Shown here: piece after piece, positions 22,635 through 33,107 of the stretch | How positions within the stretch are numbered: the stretch's first letter is position 1 | How the letters are laid out: each line of letters begins with the position of its first letter | Assembly (NCBI GenBank): GCA_905221605.1 | Contig: CAJNDS010000567.1 | Location: forward strand, 1 to 64,000 | Direction: 5' to 3' | Source: Symbiodinium natans | Taxonomy: Eukaryota > Sar > Dinophyceae > Suessiales > Symbiodiniaceae | Length of the DNA stretch: 64,000 nucleotides | Program-made: the position numbers and the translations under genes | Notes under the pieces: generated by a model | The model's input: the letters and a program-made list of their open reading frames with translations, nothing else | Databases searched by the model: none | Told to the model about the DNA's origin: nothing

Positions 22635-23095
22635 AGCCTTCCTTGGGCCTTCGTCCAGGTTGGAGTGGTGAGGTCGAACTGAGGCTCTGGGCTGAGGGCT
22701 CATTAGAGGTTTGGGGGTTTAGGGGTTTTGGGGTTTAGGGTTGGAGGTTTAGGGCTTTTTAGGGGGCATTTAGGACCCCAAACCCGGCGTTCTAGCGACT
22801 CTGGCTCACAGTCGGACAAGCGCATGGGAAACATGTTCTCAGGCGACGGATCTGGGCTCAGCTTTTGTAGATTTTGACTGCCTTGGGGACCCCAAAAGGG
22901 CCCCAAAAGGGTTTCTGGTTCGTTTGCCTTAATGGGAATTAGAGTCGCATAGGGTAAATGACCCCAACTCAGAGTTCATTTGGTCTTCGGACTGGGCTCA
23001 GGTTTTCAGGATCAGGATGTCAGGCTCGCGCAAGCTCAGGCTTGTCAGGGTCTTCTTGCTACCGGGTGGAGCCGCCGGACTGGCGTCGGGGTAAG

Positions 23096-23455
23096 TCAGT
23101 CAAAGACGCGCCGGTAGATGACGACGTACTCTGGGTAGACCTGCGCCTCATCGTAGACCACAAACTCGCGGTATGTGCCTGCAGCATGCTCCCGGTCGCC
23201 CAAGGTGCCATCGTAGCCGCCGGCCCTGGATTTCTGCACTGCATCGGGGTCTGCCGTTTCGACCCGGAAAAGCTTGCCGCAAACCACGCGGCAAAGGAGC
23301 ATCGCACATTTCCCTGCAAAAAGCCCGCTGGGGTCTTCAGAGGCATACTCATCACCCTTGCTGCTGGCCTCGGCAAAATAGGCTCCGGGGCCAAACATTG
23401 TGCCTGTACCTTACTGTTGGAGGGAATTTGGGCCCTATATGTACCCTTTAAGGGA

Positions 23456-23487
<32 letters not shown>

Positions 23488-25871
23488 AAACCCTAAACCC
23501 TAAACCCTAAACCCTAAATCCTAAACCCTAAACCCCCCATTCCCTCCTACTAACCAACAGTATAAGGTGCGTGAGCCGGCCAGGTCCAGCTTGAAGCCGG
23601 CAGAGCCGATGCCCAGGACGCCGGCCGGGCTGGAGCCGTGGAACAAGTACCTAGGGTTTGGGGTTTAGGGTTTAGGGTTTAGGGTTTGGGGTTTAGGGTT
23701 TAGGGTTTAGGGTTTAGGGTTTTGGGAGCCTCTTCAGACCTCAAGACGCTCTGAACAAATATTCCTAAATACGATCCTCTTAAAACCCAATACAAGAAAT
23801 GAAAACGTAGGATGGCCCTTAGAGGCCCTCTGAACAGATTCCTGAATCAGTACTACATTATCCTCTTAAACCCTATAATTAAGAAACAACAAATTCCCCT
23901 AAGGGCCTGCCTAGGTACAGTTCGTTGACGCTGCTGTCCAGCCTCGCGTTCAGGTGGCCTAGGCTTCGGGTGGTCTTGCAGCGGCCACTTCCGGCCAGGT
24001 CCTCAACATGCGTGATGTCAGCTGCTCGAAGAGCAGCCCTGCTCCGTCGGTCGACATATCTCTGCCAAAGGCTGCCTGGGGCTCTCTTTACCGACCGTTT
24101 TATATGGGTATATACCTACGAATTCATAAGGGGTAGATTATCCCTAAACTGTAGGAAATATAGGTTATACCTGCTAGGTAATAAGGGGTAGCTATCCCTA
24201 AACTGTAGGTGATATAGAGTCCCAGGTGCTGTCTTCAATCCGCTGAACCATCTCCGCCACCAGGCGCGTGGGCAGACTCCCAGCACGGTCCCGGGTGGCC
24301 CTTGCCGTGAAGCAGTCGTCCAAGAGCTGCTGCACTCCTTGGCTGCACTTAGGAGGGTAGTTAGTAATTTAGATTCTTAGCTGCCTTGTTATAAGAAGCC
24401 CAATAAAACCAAAAAAAGGCTAAGGATCTAAAGTTACCGTAAAAGCACCACAAAGAATCGGGCCCGCATGTCATCCGAGGCGTCCTCGAGAAGCTCGGCG
24501 CAGCGAAATGCCACACTGAGGTCGCGGTGGGTCCAGTATGTAGGGGCCTCGATACCTATACTGAACTCGGAACCTAGCAAAAGTGTATATTTTTTGAAAA
24601 ATTTAGCTGTTTCTTAGAAATTAAAGTGCCCAAAATTAAGAGTGATTTCCAAGTATCCCTAAGATACCAGGTGCGCCGGCAATGGCCTCGATGTCCAGAA
24701 TGTCGTCTGGGGCTGCAGGCAGCTGCCAAAAGCCACCTTCCTCGGAAAACTCGATGCGCACGTTCGGATCCATGCGCCCCACCTTGAAGACGAAATGAAC
24801 CCTAAAATTGGGGGTCATATACCCTATTCTACTATATTTCCTAGTAAGGTATATGGATCATAAACCCTTTTAGGGCTCATTTCGTCCCCAAGGCACGCGT
24901 GCCACGGCTGGGTCGCGAGAGCGCGTCAAGGAGTGGAGCGGAGTTGTAGTTGCAGCCGCGGCGGTGGGAGATATGGAAAAGTGCTTCCGCACATGCCACA
25001 CCACCTTCTGCGCACGGCGATACAAGAAGTAGCGGAAGGGCAAGCCCATCAGCAGCAGGGTCGAGAGCGCCAGCCAAGAACGGCGCATCCACCAAGGCCT
25101 CTCCGTCACAGCTTGCCCCGCTGAGCTCAGCACCACCATGGCGCGATCGATGTGGATGCAGTCCAGCGACTGCTTCTCAGACTTGTCTTGAAACTGGTCT
25201 GTCGTGTTCGAGCGGTAGAAATCTTCCTTGAATCTGGCCAGTGCCGCGGTAGTCTCTGCGTCACGCGGCATGAAAGTGAGGGGGAAGTGGCAGGCCAGAA
25301 GCAAGCGCTGCTCCCCAGTTCCTTCCACCCGAATCACAGTCTCATGGAGTAAGCTGCTGCCTTCGCTGGCCGCACTGCGGTGCAGCAAATGGAACATTGC
25401 CACTGTCTGGGCTGGAGATAAGGTCTCATCAGTGACGCTGGCAATGGGGAACCTGGCCGATGCCGCGTGCGTATTCTGGCGCTTTGACTTGGTTGTCCAC
25501 TTCTTCTTGGATGCGTCGTAGGTCGACACGTTCTCGTAGTGATAGTTCTGAATGCTGAAGGTGACGATTGGATGAGCTTTTTGGAGCGTCTCTATGTAGT
25601 CGACGAAGTCCTTTTCGCTGTGCACGTTGGACAAGTATCTGCACGCCTTGCTTTGGCACCACTCGACAAGGTACAGGATGTAGCAGATGAGGCCAAAATT
25701 GAAATATGACGCGCTCATATCCAAAAACACATGAAGCAACATCGCCGCCATGCCGCCGACACCCACCAGCCATGCAAAGACTTCGATGCAGCCGACGGTG
25801 TCGTGGGCACTCTCGATGGGCAAAGGCTCAAGGCCATCCGACCCGCTGTGCACAGAGTTCGAATCGGACAT
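23096..25871 (-). CDS. TMEM151-like / PARP catalytic fusion gene, seven exons
   Basis: Minus-strand exons 25871-24897, 24782-24668, 24555-24438, 24342-24230, 24075-23919, 23650-23571 and 23403-23096 join to 1,866 nt, 621 codons plus stop, with all phases compatible. Exon 1 resembles the TMEM151 family: two N-terminal membrane segments (FAWLVGVGGMAAMLLHVF; FGLICYILYLVEW), an NYHYE motif, a central FARF-type soluble part and a late membrane segment before RYFLYRRA. Exons 4-7 form a PARP (ARTD) transferase, which attaches ADP-ribose from NAD+ to targets: LFHGS (His at 23638-23640), GAYFAE (Tyr at 23378-23380) and REFVVY (Glu at 23165-23167), so the H-Y-E triad is complete. Intron 1 is introner copy 3, and introns 5 and 6 contain telomere-type arrays. 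GC donors occur at introns 4 and 6. Intron 3 has an alternative in-frame border pair. An upstream noncoding or coding exon is possible, because an AG lies just 5' of the ATG. Confidence 0.8.
23404..23570 (-). repeat. PARP-gene intron 6 with (TA)n and (CCCTAAA)n
   Basis: A GC-AG intron of 167 bp containing TA repeats (23457-23482) and about seven CCCTAAA units (plus-strand view, 23484-23535). GCAC is present at both borders (CAC|GCACC and CAG|GCACA). Splicing joins Ser-Arg-Thr to MFGPGAYFAE in frame. Confidence 0.75.
23651..23918 (-). repeat. PARP-gene intron 5 with (TTTAGGG)n
   Basis: A GT-AG intron of 268 bp. Its acceptor end (plus-strand 23651-23725) is a telomere-type array that even supplies the terminal CCCTAG. 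GTAC flanks both sides. The rest is unremarkable. Confidence 0.78.
24076..24229 (-). other. PARP-gene intron 4 with an internal direct repeat
   Basis: A GC-AG intron of 154 bp containing two copies of CTACAGTTTAGGGATA followed by CTACCCCTTAT. GCA is present at both borders. Removing it joins IED to SSLWQRYVDRR, the usual W-x-x-Y stretch before the PARP fold. Confidence 0.65.
24782..24893 (-). mobile_element. 112-bp introner-like element, copy 3, acting as an intron
   Basis: The third copy of the 112-bp inverted-repeat element lies exactly between exon 1 and exon 2 of the TMEM151/PARP gene (intron 24783-24896). The acceptor AG comes from the element's CAAG end, and the donor GT comes from the flanking GTG, which also restarts exon 2. 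Removing it restores a phase-0 junction. This ties the repeat family directly to intron gain. Confidence 0.85.
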
Positions 25872-26225
25872 GGCGAACTCCAGATGGTCGGGGATTGGTC
25901 GGCGCACTTAGGTCATGGAGACATGCACGTCGGATGCACAACTGTCAGCCCTAATCTGCATCAACCCTAAACCCTGGCAACAACTCTTTAAAGCCCAGGG
26001 CAGTATAAGTTTTACCTTCGGACGCTTGGAGGAATGACGAAGATCCAGGCCCCAGATTTGTGAAAGAGACACAGGCTTACAGCATAGGCAAACAGCCTCT
26101 ATCGGATCATACTATAGAACCCCTAAACCCTGAACCCCAAACCTAAACCAAAAACATCATGATTTGCCATGCCTGTGCTGAAACTGAATCTGTTATAGGG
26201 TTCTTTGGGGTTTATAGGGTTTAGG

Positions 26226-26265
26226 CTACCCTAAACCCTAAACCCTAAACCCTAAACCCTACAAG
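26226..26265. repeat. (CCCTAAA)n array
   Basis: About six units. Between 25872 and 26525 I see only telomere-type words and unassigned sequence. Confidence 0.9.
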
Positions 26266-26525
26266 GGAACTACGTAACCCAAAGTTCCCCAAGTTCCCGA
26301 GGTGCCTCCCCCGTCCCTTAACCCTAAAAATCTGACTCTCTCGAAAAAAAACCCTACAAGCAACAACTAGGTTTAGGGTTTAGGGTTTAGGGTTTAGGGT
26401 TTAGGGTTTCGGGTTTAGGGTTTCGGGTTTCGGGTTACCCTAAAACCCAAGCCCTGCAAGCCCCAAAAGAGCTGGGGAGGGGGTTGACGTCGACTCAATG
26501 CTTGAAGGCGGGTGAACATCTGACT

Positions 26526-26660
26526 TGGTTTAGGGTTTAGGGTTTAGGGTTTAGGGTTTAGGGTTTAGGGTTTAGGGTTTAGGGTTTAGGGTTTAGGGTT
26601 TAGGGTTTAGGGTTTAGGGTTTAGGGTTTAGGGTTTTTTCGGGTTTAGGGTTTAGGGTCC
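26526..26660. repeat. Longest pure (TTTAGGG)n array
   Basis: About 18 units, nearly perfect over 110 bp. It is among the most homogeneous in the window and therefore probably one of the youngest. Confidence 0.97.
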
Positions 26661-26692
26661 CTTGGAACCTGGCACGTACTGTTTCGGGTTTA

Positions 26693-26809
26693 CTTGGAGG
26701 TTCGTGGTACCTACAACCTAATTATAACTGAACTTATAACTCACTTATGAGCCCTTTAAGTGCCCCAATATGGCTATAATAAGGTTATTAAGTACCATGA
26801 ACCTCCAAG
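26693..26809. mobile_element. 117-bp inverted-repeat element, 18-bp TIRs
   Basis: CTTGGAGGTTCGTGGTAC at the left pairs with GTACCATGAACCTCCAAG at the right with one mismatch. The interior is AT-rich (ATAACTGAACTTATAACTCA). Size and structure match the other introner candidates. Confidence 0.82.
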
Positions 26810-28398
26810 GAGGGTTTAGGGCCTAGGACTCAAACTCAAGTTGTTGATCCCTTGTGGGATGTTCCCCCTTGTACTAACAGTCCTTTATGGGGATTAGAAA
26901 AGGGGCTCCTCTAACCCCCCAAGCTACAACCCCCCCCCCCCCCCCAACCCCAAGATCCCAATCCTCCAACCCCCCCCCCCCCCCGCCTTCAGACGCTCTC
27001 GTTCTTGTACGCCAACGCGATCTTGCTCCAAGAGGTCCGCCAACCTGTCTAGCGTTTGGTTTAACATTGCGGCTAGGATTTCGGATTTTGAAGCGTTTGT
27101 GGGCTATCTCTGTTGGCTTTGGGACCTTGCATGTTTTGCTCTGCTTGGCCATCTTCGGGCAGTTGGCACTTGTGTTTGGTGTGTTGGCATCCTGGCACAA
27201 GAGCCCCCGATTCCAAAACGCTAAACCCTAATTAAACTGGGGGGTCGATTATATAGGGATTAAGGGCAAGCTAAACCCTAAGCGCTAAACCTAAACCTAA
27301 ACCCCAAACCCCAAACCCTAAACCCTAAACCTGTCAAGTCCGCATGGCCTGTATTCGGCGTTGTGGATGAGTGGCGTGACCCTGGCGGTCTCGCTCAGCA
27401 ACGTCAAGTGGAGCCTTGGGTGGGCATGAGGTTTAGGGTTTAGGGCTTAAGGTTTAGGGTTTAGGGTTTAGGTTTAGGGCCCAGTAGGGCCCTTAGCCTG
27501 CGTGCTAAAGCCCTTGCTCCTTCTCCAAGAACCAAGGAGTAAAAACAAATAGGAAGGTCCAACTTCATTATGCCGATAAGGAAACCGAAAAGTTTAGAGT
27601 TCAGCTGTTGGATAAGTCTGCTAAGTAAGAGCCCGAAAAGTAAGGACACAGTAAGGAAAAAGAAGAATGAGTCAGAAGAACAGAAAAAAACTCGAAATTC
27701 CCTGGTTCGTAGTAGGGAATGATGCACCTTATCTCCCTCAATAGATACCCTTTCATTCTGTACGGGTACCTAACTCACGCATTCCCTGCTAAGAACCAGT
27801 AAGGAAGCTCTTCAACCGCCACCACTACGGCCCCTGCCTTCGGGCTAATGTCACTCTTCCTGCTACAAGCAGCCCGAAAGCACCTTCCCTACTTCTGAGG
27901 GCGGCGCGAGGACAAGCCTACACAAGGGAAGTTCAAAAAGCTATTGACCACCTGCAACCCTGAAACCCACTTTGCCCGAAACCCTAAAACCCCAACCGGC
28001 GACCCTGCATCGGGGCACGAAGCTTACAACCCTAAGCCCTACTAATCAAATCCTTAAACCCGAAACCCGAAGCCCTGACCCCTAACCCCAAAAGCCCCAT
28101 AGCCCTGAACCCCCCCCCAAAAAAAACACCCGAAACCCTCATCCTCAACCCCTCAAGTCGTGAACCGCCCTGAAAGTCCTTAAACCCCGAAAATCCTGAA
28201 ACGCCTCAAATCCTTAAACCCTTTCGAAAAGCCTAAAAACCCTGTAGGCTTTAGGGTTTGGGGTCTAGGGTTTATAGCCCTAAACCCTAAACCCTAAACC
28301 CTAAACCCTAAACCCCAAATCCTAAACCCTAAACCCTCAACCCTAAACCCTAAACCCCACACCCTAAACCCTTTTGAAAGGGCGGCCCCGGCTCCGAC

Positions 28399-28452
28399 AA
28401 GAAGCAGGTGCTGCCGTGCATCCTCGAATGCTGCTTCGGCATCCTTGCGGAT
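28399..28452 (-). CDS. Helical exon (54 nt)
   Basis: Eighteen codons between TAAAG|ATCCGC and CTTCTT|GTCGGA, phase 0 at both ends. They read IRKDAEAAFEDARQHLLL, amphipathic and helical. Flanked by telomere-type arrays at 28275-28372 and 28455-28570. It likely belongs with the exon at 29475-29531. Its relation to the coiled-coil exons below 22.2 kb is unclear, because the complete PARP-fusion gene lies between. Confidence 0.45.
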
Positions 28453-29474
28453 CTTTAGGGTTTAGGGTTTAGGGTTTAGGGTTTAGGGTTTAGGGTTTAG
28501 GGTTTAGGATTTGGGGTTTCGGGTTTCGGGTTCAGGGTTTAGGGTTCAGCGTTCAGGGTTTAGGGTTGAGGGGATCTTTTGCGAAAGGCTTTTCGGGTTT
28601 AGGGTGTAGGGGATCTTGTGCCAAAGGGCATTTACGGTTTGGGTTTTTTCCCCACCTGTTTAGGGTTTAGGGTCTGGCGAGGTTTGGCCGATTTAGGGTT
28701 TAGGGTCTGGCGAGGTTTGGCCGATGTTATGTGTTCTTGCGGGTTGGCGGGGGTTAAGAGTTGATGTACGCAAAAGGTTGCATGTACTGAGTATATATAT
28801 ATATATTTATACGTATATTTGCCCACATAGGGGGGGCCCATGCTTTTAGCCTTAAAAGTTGATTTTTGGGCTTGTATGGGTGGTGGCTTGAGGGTACTAG
28901 TTGGCAAAGTTTACGGATCCGGGCTTGGGGTCTCGAGGCAACCCTAAACCCTAAACCCTAAACCAAGGGGTTGATGGTTTGGGATGCACGATATCTGCCC
29001 CTGAGCGAGACGACTGTTCGCACTGCCAGCACCGTGCAACAGGTTGCCCCTGTATGTTGTAGACATCTTCCTAGGTGAAACACAGTCTCTGCCATGGAGG
29101 GGCTCTTTTGCCTAAACCCCCCTCAAAAAAACAAACAATAAACCCAATAAATGCAATACACCCAATACACCCAATAAGCCAAACAAACCCAATGAAACCA
29201 ATAAGCCCCTAAACCCTACAAACGCCTAGATAAACCCTAAGCCCTAAACCCCTATCCCCTAAAACCAATAAACCCAAAAAAAACCGAGAAAAAAAAAAAA
29301 AAAAACAATAAACAAATAAACATAAACCCCAATAAAACCCCAAAAACCTACAACAACCCAAGAAAAACCCAACAAAAACCAATAAAACCCAACAAAAACC
29401 CAACAGAAAACCCAATAACAACCCAATAAAAACCCAACAAAAACCCAATAAAAAGCCCGCATCCCCCTCGTTGC

Positions 29475-29531
29475 CTTCAGCTGCTGCTGGCTGCAGAGGC
29501 TTTCAGCTTCTTTGAGTTGCTCCATGAGAAC
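29475..29531 (-). CDS. Coiled-coil exon (57 nt)
   Basis: Nineteen codons between GGGCAG|GTTCTC and CTGAAG|GCAACG (a GC donor), phase 0. The reading is VLMEQLKEAESLCSQQQLK, a typical coiled-coil segment. The spacer to its left (29110-29460, AACCCAATAAAAACCC-type sequence) is low-complexity and gives false membrane-like frames. Confidence 0.48.
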
Positions 29532-30043
29532 CTGCCCATGGGTTTGGGGTTTAGGGTTTAGGGTTTAGAGGGTGTTATGGGGCTTTTAAAGGGGGGTTTA
29601 TGTGAGAACCTGCCCATGGGTTTGGGGCTTAGGGTTTAGAGGGTGTTATAGGGTTTTTAAAGGGTGTTATAGGGTTTATAGGTTTTATAGGGTATTCTAG
29701 GGTATTATAGGGTTATTGGGTATTGTAGGGTTTTTAAAGGGTTTATCGTTGGCTGCGGAACGTTCATCAGAAAAGCCTCCGAGAGTGCCGATAGGCTTCC
29801 CAGATTATGTGCCCGGATTGCCAGCGCATGGCTTGATGTCCGCTTATTCAGGGGAGGTGTGAAAGGTGTAACAAGTCCTGGCATGGAGCCGCGAAATCAG
29901 CCTTCTGAACATAGGAAGGATGCAGAAACTACGCTCGTTAGCCAACACCGTGCCTCGCGCTCCACTTCGGAAATCAAGTCCTGAAGGTCTTCTCGCTTGG
30001 CTGCCTGGCAGAGAGCTCCGAAGATTACACATTTATGGCTATA

Positions 30044-30094
30044 CCTTTATATATACATACACATATGTATATGTATATATATATATATGTATAT
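30044..30094. repeat. (TA)n microsatellite
   Basis: TATATACATACACATATGTATATG-type tract. Confidence 0.9.
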
Positions 30095-30262
30095 TATGTT
30101 AATCCTTTCTGCTTCTTGCCCCACCCCCACTCGCACTTTCAGGTTCCTGGCATGTTCCCCCCAGGGAGTGTTCACGCAATCCTGGGGTCCGCCTCTTCGG
30201 GCATCACGGCACGGAGACGCAGAAGCATCCGAATCGACTTCACCTCAGCTCCGGATTCCGCG

Positions 30263-30338
30263 GGGTTTAGGGTTTAGGGTTTAGGGTTTAGGGTTTAGGG
30301 TTTAGGGTTTAGGGTTTAGGGTTTAGGGTTTAGGGTTC
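30263..30338. repeat. (TTTAGGG)n array
   Basis: About ten perfect units. Confidence 0.97.
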
Positions 30339-31221
30339 CCCGGCAACCCATAGGATGGAAAAGGATGCCTTTGGGTCAGTTTTAATGGTCACAGCAAGCG
30401 CATAAGGTTCTCCTAACCCTCAATATATAAGGCGACTCGTGGCCAGTAACTGTAAGGGTACCCTTTTTGGAGTTCCTATTTCCTATAATGAGGATTATAC
30501 TATTTTGGGGGGGTCTTTGAAGGGTACCCCTATTTTGGGAAGTGCACTGTGAGGGAAGAGAGGTGGTGCACGTGCCGTCTGTGGGCTGGCTGACGGCACC
30601 CAGTTGCTTGGCCTAAACCCTAAACCCTAAACCCTAAACCCTAAACCCTAAACCCTAAAACGGGGGGAGTTAGGTCTGAGGCCTACAACCCTACCAGGAT
30701 GGACAATGAGACCCTAGATGGACAATGAGGCAATAGAATCTCCATAATCAACCCTATGAAGGGCCTTTTTGAGGGTTATGGGGTATAATAGCCCGTCCTG
30801 GTACGAAAGGACTCAGGCCTCAAGTAGGTCATGTGGGAAGTTAAACCCTAAACCCTAAACCCTAAACAGCTGTGAGGATGCTGTATTCGGTTTGCTTGGT
30901 GGACCACTACAGTAGGAGGATGTATGCTGTCCAGCTCCCATCTATAGAGCTTTCGGCCAAGGACATGTGAGCAAACAGTGCGTTCCTTTCATTCGGCAAG
31001 AAGTTCCAACTCTGGAGAACGCTGGGGCCACGACCTGCTTGCCATCCAAAGCAAGCCTTGGTAGACAAGGTTTTGTTGTACGCTTTTTGGTAGGGCTCGG
31101 GGTTAAGGATTTAGGCCAAGTAGGCTCTAGCTTAAGGTGTGAACCCATCTTCAAAAATCTACGCATGGGTACCCTAAGCCCTAAACCCTAAACCCTAAAC
31201 CCTAAACCCTAAATTGCTTGC

Positions 31222-31300
31222 CGAGGCGCTGCATCGGCGTCCGGCCCGAGCCATCCTTCTGCTCGAGGCGCGCCCGCTTCTTGTAGAGCAGCTCGATGCA
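31222..31300 (-). CDS. Ankyrin-like exon (79 nt), tentative
   Basis: Minus-strand island between GCCCAG|TGCATC and GCCTCG|GCAAGC (a strong GC donor). In one frame it reads CIELLYKKRARLEQKDGSG followed by RTPMQ, resembling an ankyrin unit (G-A-D-x-x-x-x-D-x-x-G-R-T-P-L). Another frame is open too, so the assignment is weak. Telomere-type arrays abut both sides. Confidence 0.35.
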
Positions 31301-31589
31301 CTGGGCGGCAAGAGGGTTCATGGGTTTGGGTTTAGGGTTTAGGGTTTAGGGTTTAGGGTTTACGGTTTAGGATTTAGGATTTAGGGTTTAGGGTTTAGGG
31401 TTTATGTTTTAGGGTTTAGGGGTTAGGGTTTAGGCTTGAGGGGTATAGCTCAAGGTAAGGTTATACGTATGGTAACTACAGAAACAACCTTATTTCAACC
31501 CTGTATCTACCCTGCTAACATGCAGCAGGTTAAAAGGGTATATGAAGGGGGATATAGGGATATCCTACTCCTCTCATTCCCTAGCCCTA

Positions 31590-31800
31590 ATAAGGGTCCA
31601 CGTACCCCTACTATAGTCTTTGCTTGGGCTACAGGGATTCCCATGTCGTAGCCATAGGTAGGTCCCAAGTATACACTACATGGGTATTTCCCAAACTAGG
31701 GGTACCCCTTCTACACCCCCAAATCCTACAATCCCTATGATTGGAACCCCCCAAAGGTACCCCCATTTTCGGGATCTCCGTTTTGGCACGTGGACCCTTG
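31590..31800. mobile_element. Inverted-repeat element related to the 16649 element
   Basis: AAGGGTCCACGTACC at the left and GGCACGTGGACCCTT at the right form inverted ends close in sequence to those of the 107-bp element at 16649 (GGATCCATGTACC). The interior shares CCCAAGTATA.ACTACAT with it. At about 205 bp it is larger. Confidence 0.55.
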
Positions 31801-31984
31801 CAAGGAGGTGCCCCCTAGTTATAAGTAGAGTTGTAAGTACCCTAAATTGGGTTATAAGGATCCTAAATTGGGCTACAAGTCCCGTAACTATAGCTAGTAC
31901 AGCAAGGGGGCCCCTCCTTGTAGGGAAATAGGAACCGGTAGGTTTAGGGAAGAGCCGTCACCCCAAAACGCGCCTCTGGCTTGC

Positions 31985-32036
31985 CATTGGCGGAAGCTGC
32001 GTGAAGAGCTGTCTGGTACATGTTGTCCAAGGCCTG
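31985..32036 (-). CDS. Ankyrin-like exon (52 nt), tentative
   Basis: Minus-strand island between CCTCAG|CAGGCC and CCAATG|GCAAGC (a GC donor of the same type as at 31222). It reads QALDNMYQTALHAASAN, matching the T-A-L-H-x-A-x-x-x-G core of an ankyrin repeat. Flanked by telomere-type arrays. Confidence 0.4.
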
Positions 32037-32412
32037 CTGAGGGGTTTAGGGTTGTGGGTTAGGGTTTAGGTTTTTTTGGTTTAGGGTTTAGGGTTTAGGG
32101 TTTAGGGTTTAGGGTTTAGGGTTGTGGGTAAGGGTTTAGGTTGTTTTTGCCACCTGACTAGCCACAGCACAGCGGGGTTCATTGGTCGGACTTGGGAGAA
32201 TTGAAGAAGAACCTCCCGGTTGGGAGCTGCCTGAGGCAGTCAGATTAGGAAATTGACGGGACATGACTGGTGCCCAATCGTTTAGGGTTTAGGGTTTAGG
32301 GTTTAGGGTTTAGGGTTTGCGACAGGCCAGCCGCGCTTTGCAACAGCAAATAGGCCATCTCATCACCTGCAACCTTCCACACTTGGATTCAAGGGCTCAG
32401 TCTTGGATCCCA

Positions 32413-32498
32413 CACTCTAAACCCTAAACCCTAAACCCTAAACCCTAAACCCTAAACCCTAAACCCTAAACCCTAAACCCTAAACCCTAAACCCTAAG
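32413..32498. repeat. (CCCTAAA)n array
   Basis: About 12 perfect units. It forms an inverted pair with the (TTTAGGG)n tract at 32278-32320, with a minus-strand coding-like island (KVAGDEMAYLLLQSAAG, about 32322-32385) between them. Confidence 0.97.
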
Positions 32499-33107
32499 CC
32501 CTTTTCTAGAATCCCTGAAAGAAAGATTCTTATCCCTACTCCTCTTTAACCCAACCAAGGAAACAAAAAAAACAAATGTCTCAACAAGGGCCTACACCTA
32601 GTTCTTCCGTATTCCCTACTTCGAGGTTCATGGGTACTGGAAACCCCAAGTCTACGGGGACTGAAGGGGGCTTATAAGTACAGGTATAATTGGGGTTCTA
32701 CGTGTCGTGAACCCTAACTATGTACTTACTTCAGAGCCCTGTAGACAGCCATCAAGAGTAACTGAAGGTGTCTAAGTATGCCCAAAAAGCCTACACCCTC
32801 TTGGTAACCCAGTAACCATCTTGTAGCAAGGATACCTTCCTGTCTTTTTCTTTGTGGGGGGGGGTTACTTTTGGATGGGAACCTTGAGCTCCCCCCCCCC
32901 CAAGTAAACAGTTGCAAGAATAAATAAACAAACAAATAGAATAAATAGAATAAACAAACAAATGAAACGAAATCAACAAATAAAGAAGCAACAAATAAAC
33001 AAATAGAATATATGGAACAAACAAACAAATTAAAAGAAATAAACAAATAAAGAAGCAAAAAAGGGCAGCACTGGGCTACCAAAAGGCCCCCAAAAAAGCC
33101 CTCAGTG

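Noticed and set aside
29209-29525. Hydrophobic minus-strand frame resembling a multipass membrane protein
   Set aside because: It is produced by AACCCAATAAAAACCC low-complexity DNA; the only credible exon there is the 57-nt coiled-coil segment at 29475-29531.
30790-30825. GTCCTGGTACGAAAGGACTCAGGCC resembles the sarcin-ricin loop of large-subunit rRNA
   Set aside because: Only about 18 bases match, no further rRNA sequence surrounds it, and the right part pairs with CCAGGATGG and TGAGGCCT upstream as part of a small inverted-repeat element.
32726-33082. Hydrophobic frame rich in Phe, Leu, Val and Cys
   Set aside because: It arises from AAATAAACAAACAAATAGAATA-type low-complexity sequence read on the minus strand.
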